Both the position numbers and the translations under genes were made by a program. This document shows, one piece after another, positions 39,550 to 48,716 of a stretch of DNA of 52,306 bases. Below the pieces are notes generated by a model that was not told the DNA's origin, did no database searches, and saw nothing but the letters and a program-made list of their open reading frames with translations. The DNA is from Chromatiaceae bacterium (lineage in GTDB: Bacteria; Pseudomonadota; Gammaproteobacteria; Chromatiales; Chromatiaceae): the NCBI GenBank assembly GCA_026984455.1, contig JALSSC010000038.1, forward strand, positions 1 to 52,306, written 5' to 3'. Position 1 is the first letter of the stretch. The number at the start of each line of letters is the position of its first letter.

Positions 39550-40893
39550 TCAGAACGGCGGGGCGACGGTGTCGTCGGGCAGCAGCCAGGCGTTGGCCCG
39601 GGCCAGGCCCTCTTCACTGAGGGTGCTGGCGGCCTGGTGGAGTTGCAGGGTGTTGATGATGTAGTCGTAACGCGAACGGGCGTAGTCGCTCTGCGCCTGG
39701 TAGAGGGATCGGGTCACGGTGAGTACGTCCACCATGGTGCGGGTGCCCACCTCGAGCCCGGCCTGGGTGGATTCCAGGGCGCTCTGGAAGGAGATCATGG
39801 TGGACTTCAGGGCCTCGACCCGGCTGATGGTGGAGATCACCCCGCGAAAGGCACTGCGCACCTGACGGTTGACCTCGCGCCGGCGCTGGTCGAGCTGGTC
39901 CTGGGCGGCCTGGAACTCGTGCTGGGCCTGACGGGTCCGGGAGGTGACCGCGCCGCCTTCATAGAGGGACAGGTTGAGCTGCACCCCGATCAGGCCCTCG
40001 TCGCGCTCGCTGCCGAGGCCGGCGTTGCTGTTGACCCGGCCATAGGAGCCCACCAGGTCGAGGGTGGGATAGTGCCCGGAGCGCTCCACCTCGATGTTCT
40101 TGCGCGCCAGGGCGGTGGCGTGCCGGGCGGCGATGATCCCGTAGTTCTTGCTCAGGGCGGTCTTCGCCCAGGCCTCGATGTCGTTCGGAGTCGGTTTCTT
40201 CAGGGGCATCTCGTCGCCCAGCTTGGCCAGGGGCTCCTTGCTGTTGCCGATGATCTTGCGCAGATCCTCCCAGCGGTCGCTGAGGGCGTTCTCCGCGGCG
40301 ATCTCGGCGGCCACCGCGCCGTCGTAGGCGGCCTTGGACTCATGCACGTCGGTGATGGCCACCAGGCCCACCTCGAAGCGCTGCCTGGCCTGATCCAACT
40401 GGCTGGCGTTGGCCTCCTTCTCGGCTCGGCGCACCCGCAACTCGTCCGCGGCGGCGAGGATGTTGAAGTAGGCCGTGGCGGTACGCACCATGAGACCGAT
40501 CTCGGCGTTCTTCAGTTCGGCCTCGGCCTGGGCGATGGTGTCGTCGGCCTGATCCTGACGGATCCAGTAGTCGCGGTGATAGATGGGCTGGTTGACCCCG
40601 AGTTGGGCGTTGTATTTGTCGTAGCCCTCGCTGCCTTTCAGGAGACTCGGTTTCTTGACGTCGTCGTGCACCAGGTCATAGCCGCCACTGGCGCTGAGTT
40701 TGGGCAGCAGCAGGGCGCGTGCCTGGGGCTTGCTCTCCAGGGCGGCCAGCAGGCGCTCGCGGACCTCGCGGATCACGGGGTCGTGCTGCTTGGCCAGGGC
40801 GTAGACCTGTAACAGGTCCTGGGCGTGCAGCGGCGACCATCCGCTCAGGAGGGCGGCGAGAACGGCATAGGTCCAATGATGCAATACGCGCAT
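39550..40893 (-). CDS. tolC: TolC-family outer-membrane channel
   Basis: The 447-residue protein has a signal peptide ending near LHAQ and the duplicated outer-membrane-efflux repeat. QDLLQVYALAKQHDPVIREVRE is the usual mature start, and YNAQLGVNQPIYHRDYW, RFEVGLVAITDV and the second repeat's LEVGTRTMVDVL mark corresponding positions. TolC trimers form the outer-membrane exit for type I secretion and drug efflux, but no pump gene is adjacent. The ATG at 40893 is chosen because it begins the signal peptide. Confidence 0.93.
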   Translation of the reverse strand: MRVLHHWTYAVLAALLSGWSPLHAQDLLQVYALAKQHDPVIREVRERLLAALESKPQARALLLPKLSASGGYDLVHDDVKKPSLLKGSEGYDKYNAQLGVNQPIYHRDYWIRQDQADDTIAQAEAELKNAEIGLMVRTATAYFNILAAADELRVRRAEKEANASQLDQARQRFEVGLVAITDVHESKAAYDGAVAAEIAAENALSDRWEDLRKIIGNSKEPLAKLGDEMPLKKPTPNDIEAWAKTALSKNYGIIAARHATALARKNIEVERSGHYPTLDLVGSYGRVNSNAGLGSERDEGLIGVQLNLSLYEGGAVTSRTRQAQHEFQAAQDQLDQRRREVNRQVRSAFRGVISTISRVEALKSTMISFQSALESTQAGLEVGTRTMVDVLTVTRSLYQAQSDYARSRYDYIINTLQLHQAASTLSEEGLARANAWLLPDDTVAPPF

Positions 40894-41006
40894 GTGACGA
40901 TTCCAGAAAGGGGTTGCGGAGCCGATCATTCTAGCAGGTTGCCGGGAAAGTCCCAGTCTCGGCCCCCGCCCACGCCTGCGAATCACCAGGCGGTTGCACC
41001 CACCGC

Positions 41007-41435
41007 TCAGCACTGTTCCCAGGGCAGGCCGTGAAAACGCCAACCGCCCAGGGTGCTGCGGTGATGTTCTTCGTCCAGGTCCCCTTCGAACCCTTCGTCC
41101 ACGTGGTAGACGTTTTCGATCCCCTCCTCCAGCAGGGTCCGTCCGGCCTCCAGCGAGCGCTTACCGCTGCGGCAGATGAGGATGATGGGGGCGCAACCCT
41201 GGTCGGTCTCACAGACCACGCCACCGAGAAGCAGCTTGCGGATCTCGGCGACGAAATGGGGATTGACCTTCCAGTCGGGCTCATCGATCCAGGGGATGTG
41301 CACCGCCCCCTTGGGATGGCCCACGAAGAGGTACTCCATGGTGGAACGAATGTCCACGAGGAAGGCGCGTGCGTCTTTCTGCAGCAGGTCCCAGGCCTCA
41401 CGAGGGGAAAGTCCCTTGGGATGGGGTAGGGTCAT
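41007..41435 (-). CDS. Rhodanese-domain sulfurtransferase
   Basis: The 142-residue single-domain rhodanese has the active-site loop CRSGKRS with the persulfide Cys88. FLVDIRSTMEYLFVGHPKGAVHIPW matches the usual CH2A-type region. It has no signal peptide, so it should act in the cytoplasm on sulfane sulfur. The insert GGVVCETDQGC adds two extra Cys residues near 75 and 81. It precedes tolC by 113 bases on the same strand and is divergent from the acyltransferase gene. Confidence 0.9.
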   Translation of the reverse strand: MTLPHPKGLSPREAWDLLQKDARAFLVDIRSTMEYLFVGHPKGAVHIPWIDEPDWKVNPHFVAEIRKLLLGGVVCETDQGCAPIILICRSGKRSLEAGRTLLEEGIENVYHVDEGFEGDLDEEHHRSTLGGWRFHGLPWEQC

Positions 41436-41494
41436 GAGTAGAATCCTCGGTCGAGATCGGGTTCTTCGAGTTTAATAGAGGATGCGCCCGCGTT

Positions 41495-42367
41495 GTGAAC
41501 GATTTCTCCATCGAGGCCCTGCTCCGTCTGGTCTCTGCCCTGCCGTTGCCCCTGAGCCACGCCCTGGGTGCCGGTATCGGCCGCCTGGCCGGTTGGGTCC
41601 CCAACCGCTATGGCGCCTATGCGGCCGCCAATCTGGGCATCTGCTTCAAGGACCTCGATGCGGCGGCCCGCGAGCGTCTGCTGCGCCGATCCCTGCGCGA
41701 ACAGGGGCGAACCTTGATGGAGCTGCCGGCGCTGTTGTTGCGGTCCCCGGAATGGGTCCTCGGTCTGATCGTGGAAGAACGGGGTGGCGAACTGATGACC
41801 CGGGAGCCGGAACGGCCCTTGATCGTGCTCTCCCCCCATCTGGGGGCCTGGGAACTGGCGGGGCTGCACCTGGCGGCCACGGCCGGACGGCCCACGGCCA
41901 TCCTGTACCGACCCCAACGGCGCCTGGACGCCCTCCTGGTCAGTGCCCGGGCGCGCAGCGGGGCGATCATGGCCAGTGACGACGCCACCGGGGTACGGCG
42001 CATCTTCCGGGTGCTCAAGCGTGGCGGGGTGGCCGGCATCCTGCCGGATCAGCTTCCCCGTCAAGAATCGGGCCAGGTGACGGCGCCCTTCTTCGGCGAG
42101 CCCGTGGCCACCATGAATCTGATCTCCGGCCTGGCCCGGCGCACCGGCGCCCGGGTGATCTTCAAGTTCGCCGAACGCCTGCGGCGTGGCTACCGCATCC
42201 ACTACCTGGAGGCGCCGGAGGGGATAGACGATGCCGATCCGGTGAGGGCCGCCGAGGCCCTGAACGCCGGCGTGGAGGCCCTGGTACGCCGTTGTCCCGA
42301 ACAGTACCTGTGGACCTACAAGCGCTTCCGCCGGCGGCCGAACGGATTGCCCAGCCCCTATCCTTGA
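41495..42367 (+). CDS. Lipid A biosynthesis (lauroyl/myristoyl) acyltransferase
   Basis: The 290-residue protein belongs to the LpxL/LpxM (HtrB/MsbB) family, which adds secondary acyl chains to lipid A. The catalytic H-x4-E is in SPHLGAWELAG, and GGVAGILPDQ is a second family segment. It begins at a GTG, because no in-frame ATG lies nearby. Whether it acts as LpxL or LpxM cannot be told. Confidence 0.92.
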   Translation: MNDFSIEALLRLVSALPLPLSHALGAGIGRLAGWVPNRYGAYAAANLGICFKDLDAAARERLLRRSLREQGRTLMELPALLLRSPEWVLGLIVEERGGELMTREPERPLIVLSPHLGAWELAGLHLAATAGRPTAILYRPQRRLDALLVSARARSGAIMASDDATGVRRIFRVLKRGGVAGILPDQLPRQESGQVTAPFFGEPVATMNLISGLARRTGARVIFKFAERLRRGYRIHYLEAPEGIDDADPVRAAEALNAGVEALVRRCPEQYLWTYKRFRRRPNGLPSPYP

Positions 42368-42430
42368 GCGTACTGTCGCACGTTTCCGGCATGGCTCCCC
42401 AACCCGTCACCACCCACGAGGTTTCACTCC

Positions 42431-43060
42431 ATGTATACACGACTCACCGGTCTCCTCTTCGGCGCGCTGTTCCTCGCCTCGTGCGTCACCATCAATATCT
42501 ATTTCCCCGCCGCCCAGGCCCAACAGGCCGCCGACAAGATCGTCGGCGAGATCATGCAGGCGGTGCCCGAACAGGGCGACGGGACCCCGGCGGAGACCAG
42601 CGCCCCGCCCAAGGCGGGCGGCGATCAGGGCGGACGGCTGCCTCCGGCCTCGGACTCACTGTGGGCGGGGGTGTTGGAGTTCTTCGTCCCCAGCGCCCAT
42701 GCCGGCAAGAACTTCAATATCGACACCCCGGAGATCCGCCGTCTGAAGGCGAGCATGAAGCGGCGCCTGGCCGCCCTGGCCCCCTTTCTGAACTCGGGCG
42801 CGGTGGGCCTGACCGGCCGGGGCCTGCTGGCGTTGCGTGATGCGTCCAAGGTGAGCCTCAAACAGCGCGCTCAGGTCGAGCGCTTGTTGAAGGCCGAGAA
42901 CGCCGAGCGCAACCGCCTCTACCGGGCCGTGGCCCAGGCCAATGGACATCCCGAATGGGAGCCCGAGGTGCGCGCCGTGTTTGCGCGCAGTTGGATCCGC
43001 CAGGCCCGCCGGGGCTGGTGGTACCAGGACCCCGCCAACGGCCGCTGGAAGCGTAAGTGA
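42431..43060 (+). CDS. DUF1318 lipoprotein (YdbL-like)
   Basis: The 209-residue protein has a lipoprotein signal with lipobox LASC (Cys19) followed by VTINIYFPAAQAQQAADKIV, the conserved start of the DUF1318/YdbL family. A Pro/Gly-rich linker (about 45-75) leads to the helical C-terminal region with DTPEIRRLKASMKRRL. The residue after the lipid Cys is Val rather than Asp, so outer-membrane placement is likely. Family function is unknown. The stop shares one base with the rlmD ATG. Confidence 0.85.
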   Translation: MYTRLTGLLFGALFLASCVTINIYFPAAQAQQAADKIVGEIMQAVPEQGDGTPAETSAPPKAGGDQGGRLPPASDSLWAGVLEFFVPSAHAGKNFNIDTPEIRRLKASMKRRLAALAPFLNSGAVGLTGRGLLALRDASKVSLKQRAQVERLLKAENAERNRLYRAVAQANGHPEWEPEVRAVFARSWIRQARRGWWYQDPANGRWKRK

Positions 43061-44388
43061 TGCCCCGGGCCAAGGGGCGCCGCTCCCCGCCACCACCGGT
43101 GGAGGTGCGCATCGACGACCTCTCCCACGACGGCCGGGGGGTCGCCCACGTGGAGGGCAAGGCCTTCTTCGTCCACGGCGCCCTCCCCGGGGAACGGGTC
43201 CTGGCGCAACGGGAACGGCGCCGACGCCACTTCGACGAGGGCCGCGTCCTGGAGATCCTGGAGCCCTCGCCCGAGCGGGTGGCACCCCGCTGTGCCCACT
43301 TCGGCCTCTGCGGCGGGTGCAGCCTCCAGCACCTGGCCCCCACGGCCCAGATCCGGCACAAGCAGGAGATCCTCCTGGAGGCCCTGGAGCGCATCGGCAA
43401 GGTGACCCCGGCCAGGATCCTGCCCCCGCTGTCGGCCGGGCACTGGGGTTACCGCCGCAAGGCCCGCCTGGGGGCCAAGTACGTCCAGGCCAAGGGCAAG
43501 GTCCTGGTGGGGTTCCGCGAGCGGGGCACCTCGTTCGTCGCCGATCTGCGACGTTGCGAGGTCCTGCATCCCCTGGTGGGGGAGGCCCTGGCCGATCTCG
43601 CGGGCCTGCTCGACGGCCTCTCCATCAGGGAGCGCGTCCCCCAGGTGGAGATGAGCATGGGTGACACCGGTTGCGCCCTCACCTTCCGCGTCCTCGATCC
43701 ACCGGGGGAGGCGGACCGCGAGGCCATCGCCCGTTTCGGGCGGGAGCGGGGCATCCAGTGCTGGCTTCAGGGCGGCGGCCCGCACAGCCTGGTGTGTCTG
43801 GACCCCGATCCGGGACCCCTGGAATACAGCTTGCCGACCCTCGGCCTGCACCTGCGTTTCGAGCCCCAGGACTTCACCCAGGTGAACCTGGAACTCAACC
43901 GCCTGATGATCGACCAGGCCCTGGCCCTGCTCGATCCCCAGCCCGACGAAGACGTCCTCGACCTCTTCTGCGGTATCGGCAATTTCAGCCTGCCTCTGGC
44001 GCGGAAGGCCGCCCGGGTGCAGGGGGTGGAGGGCGACGCGGGACTGGTGCAGCGGGCCGCGGCCAATGCCGAACGTAATGGCCTGCACAACCTGGACTTC
44101 GTGACCGCCGATCTCTACCGGCCCCTGGACGATGCCCCCTGGCTGGAGCAGGAATACCCCAAGGTCCTGCTCGATCCCCCGCGCAGCGGCGCCTTGGAGG
44201 TCCTGCCCCGGATCGCCGCCCTGGGGGCCGGGCGGATCCTCTACGTGTCCTGCTATCCGGCCACCCTCGCCCGCGACGCGGGGGTGCTGGTGTATGAGCG
44301 GGGTTATCGCCTGATCGCGGCGGGGGCGATGGACATGTTTCCCCATACCGCCCACGTGGAGTCCATGGCCCTGTTCGAGCGGCGCTGA
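43060..44388 (+). CDS. rlmD: 23S rRNA m5U1939 methyltransferase RlmD
   Basis: The 442-residue enzyme has a TRAM RNA-binding domain first (VEVRIDDLSHDGRGVAHVEGK), a [4Fe-4S] cysteine set (CAHFGLCGGCSLQH plus RRCEVLHP), an insert, and a C-terminal SAM domain with FCGIGNFSLPLARKA, DPPRSGA and the catalytic Cys in VSCYPATLARD. It methylates U1939 of 23S rRNA in E. coli. The ATG at 43060 overlaps the upstream stop by one base; a GTG at 43057 is also in frame. Confidence 0.95.
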   Translation: MPRAKGRRSPPPPVEVRIDDLSHDGRGVAHVEGKAFFVHGALPGERVLAQRERRRRHFDEGRVLEILEPSPERVAPRCAHFGLCGGCSLQHLAPTAQIRHKQEILLEALERIGKVTPARILPPLSAGHWGYRRKARLGAKYVQAKGKVLVGFRERGTSFVADLRRCEVLHPLVGEALADLAGLLDGLSIRERVPQVEMSMGDTGCALTFRVLDPPGEADREAIARFGRERGIQCWLQGGGPHSLVCLDPDPGPLEYSLPTLGLHLRFEPQDFTQVNLELNRLMIDQALALLDPQPDEDVLDLFCGIGNFSLPLARKAARVQGVEGDAGLVQRAAANAERNGLHNLDFVTADLYRPLDDAPWLEQEYPKVLLDPPRSGALEVLPRIAALGAGRILYVSCYPATLARDAGVLVYERGYRLIAAGAMDMFPHTAHVESMALFERR

Positions 44389-44932
44389 GGAGGTGACGGC
44401 CTGGGCGGCGAGGCTTGATCTCGACTGGACACCGATGCCTTTCTCTCCACACCCCAGTGGGTCAGAAACGAAACGCCATCACATGCGTGACTGCCAGCTC
44501 GGCGGGTGGTTTCGTCCGGTCGAGACCTTGGGGCCTCCGCGCCCAGAGGGAATAGGACTTCAGGACCTTGGGGAGCGGTGGCGGATACGCATGGTGGCAT
44601 CGCGCCGGCTGTTGGTGATCGGGCCAGTCGGCAGGAAGTGCCGCACTGATGGCCAACCGCGATGGGACTACGCCCGGAGGCGCATCGATTCGCCGTGGAC
44701 GCGGTCCTGGGGCCATGTGCGACGTATCGACTCCCGGTAATGGGGTCCACTTGAGTGCCTGCGGGCGAGGCAGGGCGAGGATGACGGTGGGCGGGGTATG
44801 CTCGTTGTACTTGGAATTTCAGCGACTTTGGTCGTCCCTCCCAGCCTGGGACGTCGCTCTGAAGCGTCGTACCGTGGCTGAGCAATCTGCAGGGTATTCG
44901 CCACCCCTGAAGGCACATCCGGCCCGTTTCCC
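44389..44932. other. 544-base gap without a recognised feature
   Basis: Short frames on both strands lack ribosome-binding sites and family motifs. I found no tRNA, clear terminator, riboswitch core or copy of the inverted-repeat element. It precedes the redox fusion gene and probably holds its promoter. It may also contain remains of a lost gene. Confidence 0.4.
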
Positions 44933-47900
44933 ATGATCGAGACCCCATCGAGGACCTGGACCCTGGTCTGCATCGCCTTCCTGGGCGCCTTCTCCCAGGT
45001 GAGCCAGGCGGTGCTCATCCGTGAGGCGCTGGTGGTCCTCTACGGCAACGAGGTGAGCCTGGGGCTGTTCTACGCCGGCTGGTTGGTCTGGATCGGCCTG
45101 GGTTCCCTGGCGGTGGCCCGGCGGGGCGGGCGGTTCGCCTCGCCCGGGCGCGCCCTGGCGGCGATCCTCGCGGTCCTGCCCCTGGCCCTGGTGCTGGAGG
45201 TCCTGGCCCTGCGCACCGCGCGCCTGTGGCTGGAGGTGCCGGTGGTGGAACTGGTGCCCCTGGGGCAGATGGCGGCGACCCTGTTCCTGGTCACCGCCCC
45301 CGCCGGCCTTCTCCTGGGGGCGGCCTTCCCCTTCGCGGGCAAGGCCCTGGAGCGGGCGGCGGGGAGGTCGGACCCCCAGGGGACCGCGGGCCGGGTCTCC
45401 GGGCTGTACGCGGCCGAGGCCCTGGGGGCCTTCGGCGGCGGCCTGGCGTTCACCTTCCTGATGGTGGAGCATCTGGGGCTGGTGGCCGTCCTCGGGTGGG
45501 TGGCCCTGGTCCTGGGGGGGCTCCTGTGGACCCTGGGCGGGTGGGGCCGTGGGGGGCTGGGTTGGCTCCTGACAGGGGCGTTGTTGCTCCTGCCACCGGT
45601 GGCGGAGCGCCTCGAGGCCGGGCTGGAGCGCCTGAGATTCGCGTCGCTGCAACCGGGGATGGAACTCCTGGACGCGCTGGAGACCCGCTACGGCCACGTG
45701 GCCCTGGCGCGCCTGGGCGGGCAGATCTCGGTGGTGCGCGACGGCCACTTGGGCGAGAGCTTCCCGTTGCCACGGGAGACCGCGCAGACGGCGGCCTATG
45801 TCTACGCCCAGGCGGGTACCCCCAGAAGGATCCTGGTGTTGGAGGGCTTTGCCGGCGGGCTGCCGGCCGAACTCCTGCGCTATCCGCTGACCCGGGTGGA
45901 TCAGGTGCTCCAGGATCGGCGGGCCTTCGAGCATCTGCGCCCCTGGTTGCCCCCGGAGGGGCGCAAGGCCCTGGAAGACGCGCGTCTCCACCTGCATTTC
46001 CAGGATGGCCGCCGATTCCTGGCCGAACTTCCCGCCGGCACCCGCTACGACTTGGTCCTGGCCCTGGACGCAACGCCCTCCAACGCCCAGGGCAACCGCT
46101 ATTTCACCCGCGAGTTCTTCCGCACGGTCGCCGCTCATCTCTCCCCCCGGGGGGTCTACTGCACCCAGGTGGAGGCGGCATCCAACTACGTGGGGCGTGA
46201 TCTGGGTGGCTACACGGCATCGGTGTTCGCCACCCTCAACGCGGTCTGGCCGGCGGTGGCCATCCGTCCGGGGGACACGCATCTCTATTGCGCCTCCGCC
46301 CGCGGCCAGGTGAGCGAGGACCCGGAGGTATTGAAGGCCCGTTACGAGGCGATCGAGTTGGCGCCGCGGACCTTCCCGCCCGAGGGCTTCTATTCCCTGC
46401 TCCCGAACGATCGGATCCAGTACCTGCGGGAGCGCTTCGTGGCCCTGCGTGCGCCGCTGGATACGGACGCCCGCCCGGTGACCTATTTCCTCAACATGAT
46501 CCTCTGGGGCCGCTTCACCGCCGCCGAATGGGCCGACTGGATCGCCCGCCTCCAACGCATGGGCCCCTGGCCCTATCTGGTGCCCCTGTGGGTGGGCCTG
46601 GTCCTCTGGCTGGGGCGCCGTTGGGCGAGCGGCGGACCGCGCCTGGAGCTGGAGCGCCAGGCGGCCCTGGCCGCCCTGGCCGCCCTCGGGCTCCTGGCCA
46701 TGGCGGCGCAACTGGTGATCCTGCTGGGTTATCAGGCCCATGTGGGGTTCATGTTCGAGCGCGTGGCCCTGCTCAACGGTCTGTTCATGACGGGCCTGGC
46801 CCTGGGCGCGGGCCTCCTCGGCCGGCCCCTGGCCCGGGGGGCGCGGGTGTCCTGGTTACTCGGTGCGCTTCTGCTTCTGGTGGCCCTGGGGATGTGGTCG
46901 TTGCCGCGTGTCTTCGATCTCCTGGCCGGGGCGGGCGAGTGGCAGGAACCGGGCTACTGGGCGCTCTCGGTGCTGGCCGGGGTCCTCACCGGCGCGGGCT
47001 TCCCCCTGGGTCTGCATCAGATCCACCGGGCGCAGCCGGAGGTGTTGGGCTCCACCGGTGCGGTGGAGGCCGCGGATCACCTGGGCGGGGCCCTGGGCGC
47101 TCTGCTCACGGGCAGCCTCTGGATCCCCTTGCTGGGTGTGGAGGGCGCGGGCGGGCTCATGGCGGCGGTGGCCGGCACCGCCCTGGTGCCGGTGCTGGTG
47201 GCGGGGCGGCTGCGGCCCGTAGGCGGGCTCGCGCCGCGCGCCCGCCCCAGCTTTCCCTGGCCGCGCCTGTCTCTGGCCCTGCTCGGCCTGGGCCTGTGCG
47301 GCCTCGGCTGGTATTGGGTCGCCGCCCTCCATGCCGAGGGGCCGCGGGTCCGCTTCGATCCGCCGGAACTACAGGAGGTGAGCGGTTCCGTCCGCTTCGC
47401 GGAACGCCCCGGCCCCCGGTATCTGGGCTGGGACCGGGAGGAGGCCCCGGGGCCCCCGGACAGTCTGAGCCTCTCCACCCTGGTCCTGGCCTCCGGGGTG
47501 AAAGGTTACGCCGGTCCGCTCGATATCCTGTTCTCCCTGGACCGGCAGGGCCGCATCCGCGGCCTGCGCTATATCGCATCCCGGGAGAGCCCGGCCTATA
47601 TCGGCGATATCCAGGCCTGGCTCGACCGCTTGAAGGGCTGGGATCTCACCCGGGCACCCCTGGACCTGGGGCACGTGGACGCGATCAGCGGCGCCACCCT
47701 GAGCAGCCGGGCGGCGCTGGAGGCCATCGGCCGCAGCGCGCGTATGGCGGGGGCCGAGGCCTTCGGGCTGCATCTGCAAGGGGAGGGAGGTGGGGCGTCG
47801 GCCCCGGCGGGCCTCGCTTCCTGGCGGTTCTGGGTCACCCTGGCCCTACTCGCGGCCTTCGTGCCGGTCTATCTGTGGGGCGGCGAACGCGCCCGCCTGG

Positions 47901-48568
47901 CCCTGATGGCCGCCTCCCTGGCCCTGCTCGGGTTCGGTTTCAACGGTCTGGTGACGGAGATGGACCTGATCCACTTCACCCAGGGCCTGTGGCCGGCCTG
48001 GCCCGACAACGCCCAGCGTTGGCTGGTATGGGGCTTCGTGGGCCTCGCTGGGGTGCTCTTGGGGCAGGTATGGTGCGGTTATCTCTGTCCCTTCGGCGCG
48101 CTTCAGGAGTTCGTTTCCCGCCTGGGGCGCCACCTGCGGCTGCGCCGATACGCCCGGCGGCCCCTGGAGCGGGCCCTGCGTTACCTCAAGTACCTCCTGC
48201 TGGTGGCCATGCTGTGGGCCGTGTGGCTCAGCGGGGACGAGACCTGGGCCGGCTTCGATCCCATGCAGTCGCTGTTCTCGGGACGATTCACGGAGGCCCT
48301 CGGCTGGGTGACGGGCCTCGCCCTGGGGGGGTCCTTGTTCTACGTGCGTTTCTGGTGCCGCTATCTCTGCCCTCTGGGGGCCTTTTTGAGCCTGTCCAAC
48401 AAGCTGGCCCTGCTCCAGTCGCGGGTGCGCGGGCGGCGCTTCGATCATTGCGACCTGGGGGTGCGGCACGAGTACGACCTCGATTGCCTGCGCTGCAACC
48501 GCTGCCTCTGGGGGGAGGATACCCATGTGCGCAAGCGGGGGCGGCGCCTCCCGATGCCTCGCCGATAG
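44933..48568 (+). CDS. Membrane fusion: spermidine-synthase-like, FMN-binding and NosR/NapH-type iron-sulfur modules
   Basis: A 1211-residue inner-membrane protein with several joined parts. Residues 1-240 hold about six membrane helices, 240-510 a spermidine-synthase-like domain, and 540-800 more helices. Residues about 810-945 form an FMN-binding domain with S919-GAT, where Thr may bind FMN covalently as in NqrC/RnfG/NosR. Residues 960-1211 form a NosR/NapH-like membrane module with CGYLCPFG (1048) and CRYLCPLG (1142), then a cytosolic Cys set at 1173, 1185, 1188 and 1191. In the synthase-like domain the usual GGGDG loop reads LEGFAGG, so polyamine synthesis is doubtful. Electron transfer across the membrane is a reasonable inference; donor and acceptor are unknown. 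No good ribosome-binding site precedes the ATG. Confidence 0.85.
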   Translation: MIETPSRTWTLVCIAFLGAFSQVSQAVLIREALVVLYGNEVSLGLFYAGWLVWIGLGSLAVARRGGRFASPGRALAAILAVLPLALVLEVLALRTARLWLEVPVVELVPLGQMAATLFLVTAPAGLLLGAAFPFAGKALERAAGRSDPQGTAGRVSGLYAAEALGAFGGGLAFTFLMVEHLGLVAVLGWVALVLGGLLWTLGGWGRGGLGWLLTGALLLLPPVAERLEAGLERLRFASLQPGMELLDALETRYGHVALARLGGQISVVRDGHLGESFPLPRETAQTAAYVYAQAGTPRRILVLEGFAGGLPAELLRYPLTRVDQVLQDRRAFEHLRPWLPPEGRKALEDARLHLHFQDGRRFLAELPAGTRYDLVLALDATPSNAQGNRYFTREFFRTVAAHLSPRGVYCTQVEAASNYVGRDLGGYTASVFATLNAVWPAVAIRPGDTHLYCASARGQVSEDPEVLKARYEAIELAPRTFPPEGFYSLLPNDRIQYLRERFVALRAPLDTDARPVTYFLNMILWGRFTAAEWADWIARLQRMGPWPYLVPLWVGLVLWLGRRWASGGPRLELERQAALAALAALGLLAMAAQLVILLGYQAHVGFMFERVALLNGLFMTGLALGAGLLGRPLARGARVSWLLGALLLLVALGMWSLPRVFDLLAGAGEWQEPGYWALSVLAGVLTGAGFPLGLHQIHRAQPEVLGSTGAVEAADHLGGALGALLTGSLWIPLLGVEGAGGLMAAVAGTALVPVLVAGRLRPVGGLAPRARPSFPWPRLSLALLGLGLCGLGWYWVAALHAEGPRVRFDPPELQEVSGSVRFAERPGPRYLGWDREEAPGPPDSLSLSTLVLASGVKGYAGPLDILFSLDRQGRIRGLRYIASRESPAYIGDIQAWLDRLKGWDLTRAPLDLGHVDAISGATLSSRAALEAIGRSARMAGAEAFGLHLQGEGGGASAPAGLASWRFWVTLALLAAFVPVYLWGGERARLALMAASLALLGFGFNGLVTEMDLIHFTQGLWPAWPDNAQRWLVWGFVGLAGVLLGQVWCGYLCPFGALQEFVSRLGRHLRLRRYARRPLERALRYLKYLLLVAMLWAVWLSGDETWAGFDPMQSLFSGRFTEALGWVTGLALGGSLFYVRFWCRYLCPLGAFLSLSNKLALLQSRVRGRRFDHCDLGVRHEYDLDCLRCNRCLWGEDTHVRKRGRRLPMPRR

Positions 48569-48669
48569 CCCGGGGCATCCGGCCGATCACGCCGGAGCGC
48601 GCCCGAAGGCCGATCCATAGAGACGTTGAGGGATGAGACGGAGTGCTGCTGCGGCCTGCTGGACAAGAG

Positions 48670-48701
48670 GGCCGAAACCCCTCTGACGAGGGGTTTCGGC
48701 C
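48670..48701. terminator. Perfect 14-bp hairpin between convergent genes
   Basis: GGCCGAAACCCCTC, loop TGAC, GAGGGGTTTCGGCC. It lies about 100 bases after the redox-fusion stop and 16 bases past the stop of the convergent gene. No T-run follows on either strand, so termination may be weak or the hairpin may protect RNA ends. Confidence 0.6.
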
Positions 48702-48716
48702 AGGGGATGTCAGGTC

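Noticed and set aside
44819-46741. A 640-codon minus-strand frame rich in Gln and Gly
   Set aside because: Antisense shadow of the first half of the redox fusion protein, with low-complexity composition.
46288-48636. A 782-codon plus-strand frame in another phase
   Set aside because: Overlaps the redox fusion gene completely. Pro/Gly/Arg-rich and without domains.
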